This document shows positions 62,883 to 64,000 of a DNA stretch of 64,000 nt, piece by piece. The DNA comes from Psychromonas ossibalaenae ATCC BAA-1528 (GTDB taxonomy: Bacteria > Pseudomonadota > Gammaproteobacteria > Enterobacterales > Psychromonadaceae). The notes beneath the pieces were generated by a model. It was not told where the DNA came from. It saw only the letters and a program-made list of their open reading frames with translations, and searched no databases. The stretch lies in contig NZ_KB906986.1 in assembly GCF_000381745.1 (NCBI RefSeq), forward strand, positions 19,936 to 83,935, given 5' to 3'. Every line of letters begins with the position of its first letter. Position 1 is the first letter of the stretch. Position numbers and translations under genes: made by a program.

Positions 62883-63690
62883 TTACAGCTGCGTCCAGGC
62901 ATCCTGCCAGGCTGTACCTTTCCCTGGCTCATAAGCCCAGGCGGCACCCGCACACCAGCCCGTATAAGGGTGAGGTTTACACTCGTATAAACTGCCGTAA
63001 TTAGAAACTACGTCACCTTCTCTATAAGAAAACCCTTCTACATAGGTATCTTCACTTGGCGGCGGTGTTCCCGGATCAAAACCTTTCATCAGCACTTGAT
63101 GATTGGCGTAATCAGTTTTATCATTTGCGCTGGTTACTTCAAGCTCAAAAATATAAGTAACATCCGTTTCCTACTCCGGTAATGCGGCTTTCAGCGTTAC
63201 TTCATCGGTAACGGCACTGCTGACACCTTCTGGTAAAATCCACTGGTAATCAAGGTCTTCACCATGAGGATCATTTGACTGCTCAGCAGACAGGATTATC
63301 TGTCCGGCAGACTCAGCCTGTTCAGGCCCGTTTATAACCGCATTCGGCGGCAGCTCTTCATCTCCCCCGCCTTCACCGACAATAATAACGTCAGGGTTAT
63401 GATACTCAACACAGCTGACATAATCTCCTTCATTAAGCGCACTAAACGGCGTCTGATAATTCACTAAGTGACAGGCATATGGTTCACTGCTGCTCCACGA
63501 CTGCTCCCAGTAAATATCAAGTGCAGCAGAACCGTTATTATCAAAAGGTTTCATGTCTTTACAACCGATCACCTCATCACTTTCAATCGGCACCTCCTGA
63601 TATTCAGCATGACTTTGGTAATAACTCATCCGGTTAACTGACTGTGGTTTTTCAGTACCGGAGCCGCACTCAAGACCACTGTTAATAATA
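62883..63690 (-). pseudogene. Secreted PKD/chitin-binding protein, truncated by an IS and carrying an in-frame TAG
   Basis: The 3' part of a chitinase-type gene. A Cys-rich domain (SVNRMSYYQSHAEYQ...PYACHLVNYQ) is followed by a PKD-like domain (NAVINGPEQAESAGQIILSA) that runs into TAG at 63171-63173 after ALPE. The same frame continues without a break as ETDVTYIFELEVTSANDKTD, the expected end of the PKD fold. It then encodes a C-terminal CBM5/12 (FSYREGDVVSNYGSLYECKP...WQDAWTQL), ending at 62883. The 5' part, including signal peptide and any catalytic domain, is missing: the frame enters an IS element at about 63691. Both lesions make a functional product unlikely. Confidence 0.82.
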
Positions 63691-64000
63691 GGCTCTGTTC
63701 CAGATAGTTGTTGTCTATACTTGTAAGTACGCATAACTTATTGAAGCTAAAAGCTATGGATACTAAATCATTTACCAAACAGCTTAACCAAATAACTAAA
63801 ACTCTTCTAGCGATGACACCTGCTCAAAGAGAAATTGTTCACCAGTCGATCCAAGCATCACAGGCTGAAATCACCGTTAATGAGATGTTTCAGCCTATGT
63901 TTGATAATTCATCTCAATGTCCTCACTGTCATTCGAGTCATTTTAAAAAGTGGGGCAAAGCTGGTAAGACACAGAGATATTATTGTAAGAGTTGCCATAA
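63691..64000 (+). mobile_element. IS1595-type insertion sequence, left part
   Basis: The boundary is placed at GGCTCTGTTCCAGATAG (63691), where the chitin-binding gene sequence stops. The element runs past the window edge and encodes a zinc-ribbon transposase from 63756. The exact terminal repeat cannot be confirmed because the right end is not visible. Confidence 0.7.
63756..64000 (+). CDS. IS1595-family transposase (partial, N-terminus)
   Basis: 81 codons are visible from ATG 63756. After a helical start (FTKQLNQITKTLLAMTPAQR) comes a zinc ribbon, CPHCHSSHFKKWGKAGKTQR followed by YYCKSC. This is the typical N-terminal DNA-binding finger of IS1595-type (ISXO2-like) transposases. The DDE catalytic domain would lie beyond the window. 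Confidence 0.75.
   Translation, partial: MDTKSFTKQLNQITKTLLAMTPAQREIVHQSIQASQAEITVNEMFQPMFDNSSQCPHCHSSHFKKWGKAGKTQRYYCKSCH

Noticed and set aside
1..64000. tRNA, rRNA, CRISPR arrays, riboswitches and prophage modules
   Set aside because: None recognised on reading either strand. Tandem repeats found are 8- and 10-bp units without spacers, not CRISPR.

Overview
The window reads as a stretch of chromosome from an AT-rich marine gammaproteobacterium, most likely Psychromonas or a close relative. This is inferred from gene content only: a YnfL/YnfM-like LysR/MFS pair, chitin-binding secreted proteins, an ExoP-like GH3 lipoprotein, a BCCT transporter, PEP-CTERM proteins, an M66 peptidase, many c-di-GMP genes, and small TIR elements with TATACCC or ATACCAATC ends. 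No rRNA, tRNA, CRISPR array or prophage was seen.

Layout. 0-5 kb: a ToxR/CadC-like membrane regulator, a divergent LysR/MFS pair, a small PLA2-like secreted protein and a GNAT acetyltransferase. 5-12 kb: a large chitin-binding GH19-like gene broken by an in-frame TAA, a periplasmic solute-binding protein and a CpdB-like nucleotidase lipoprotein. 12-15.4 kb: a HAD hydrolase, RecX and RadA. 15.4-18.6 kb: a PEP-CTERM protein behind a convincing sigma-54 promoter, a secreted ParB-like protein, and a solute-binding-protein pseudogene split by a 265-bp MITE plus a frameshift. 18.8-22 kb: a translationally coupled pair, a UshA-like protein that has lost most catalytic metal-binding motifs, and a membrane diguanylate cyclase. 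22.5-24.6 kb: a self-contained GntR/ABC operon with a perfect operator palindrome. 25-33 kb: a GH3 glucosidase, a 1212-residue hybrid histidine kinase and an HD-GYP response regulator. 33-41 kb: a possible RelA/SpoT-like protein, a VOC protein, a divergent AraC/EamA pair, a eukaryote-type hexokinase and a BCCT carrier. 41-46 kb: a DEDDh exonuclease with a cNMP/CBS/nucleotidyltransferase protein, a calcium-binding-repeat protein and a small secreted protein. 46.7-51 kb: two near-identical secreted proteins with a lysozyme-like core and a C-terminal chitin-binding module. 51-57 kb: an AAA ATPase whose stop codon lies in a MITE end, a Cache/PAS diguanylate cyclase, a second PEP-CTERM-like protein, a Vat-type acetyltransferase and a lipoprotein. 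57.5-64 kb: a large M66 metallopeptidase, WecB, and a chitin-binding/PKD pseudogene cut by an IS1595-type element at the right edge.

Themes. (1) Extracellular polymer breakdown (chitin, beta-glucan, glycoprotein) and sugar entry by hexokinase. Several of these genes are decaying: two secreted chitin-binding genes carry in-frame stops and one binding protein is split by a MITE. (2) Dense c-di-GMP and two-component signalling: two diguanylate cyclases, one HD-GYP phosphodiesterase and a hybrid kinase. (3) At least three families of short non-autonomous inverted-repeat elements that have disrupted genes, supplied a stop codon or formed a 5' UTR hairpin. The most interesting candidates for something undescribed are the inactive-nucleotidase/diguanylate-cyclase pair, the tandem lysozyme-like chitin-binding proteins, and the MITE families.
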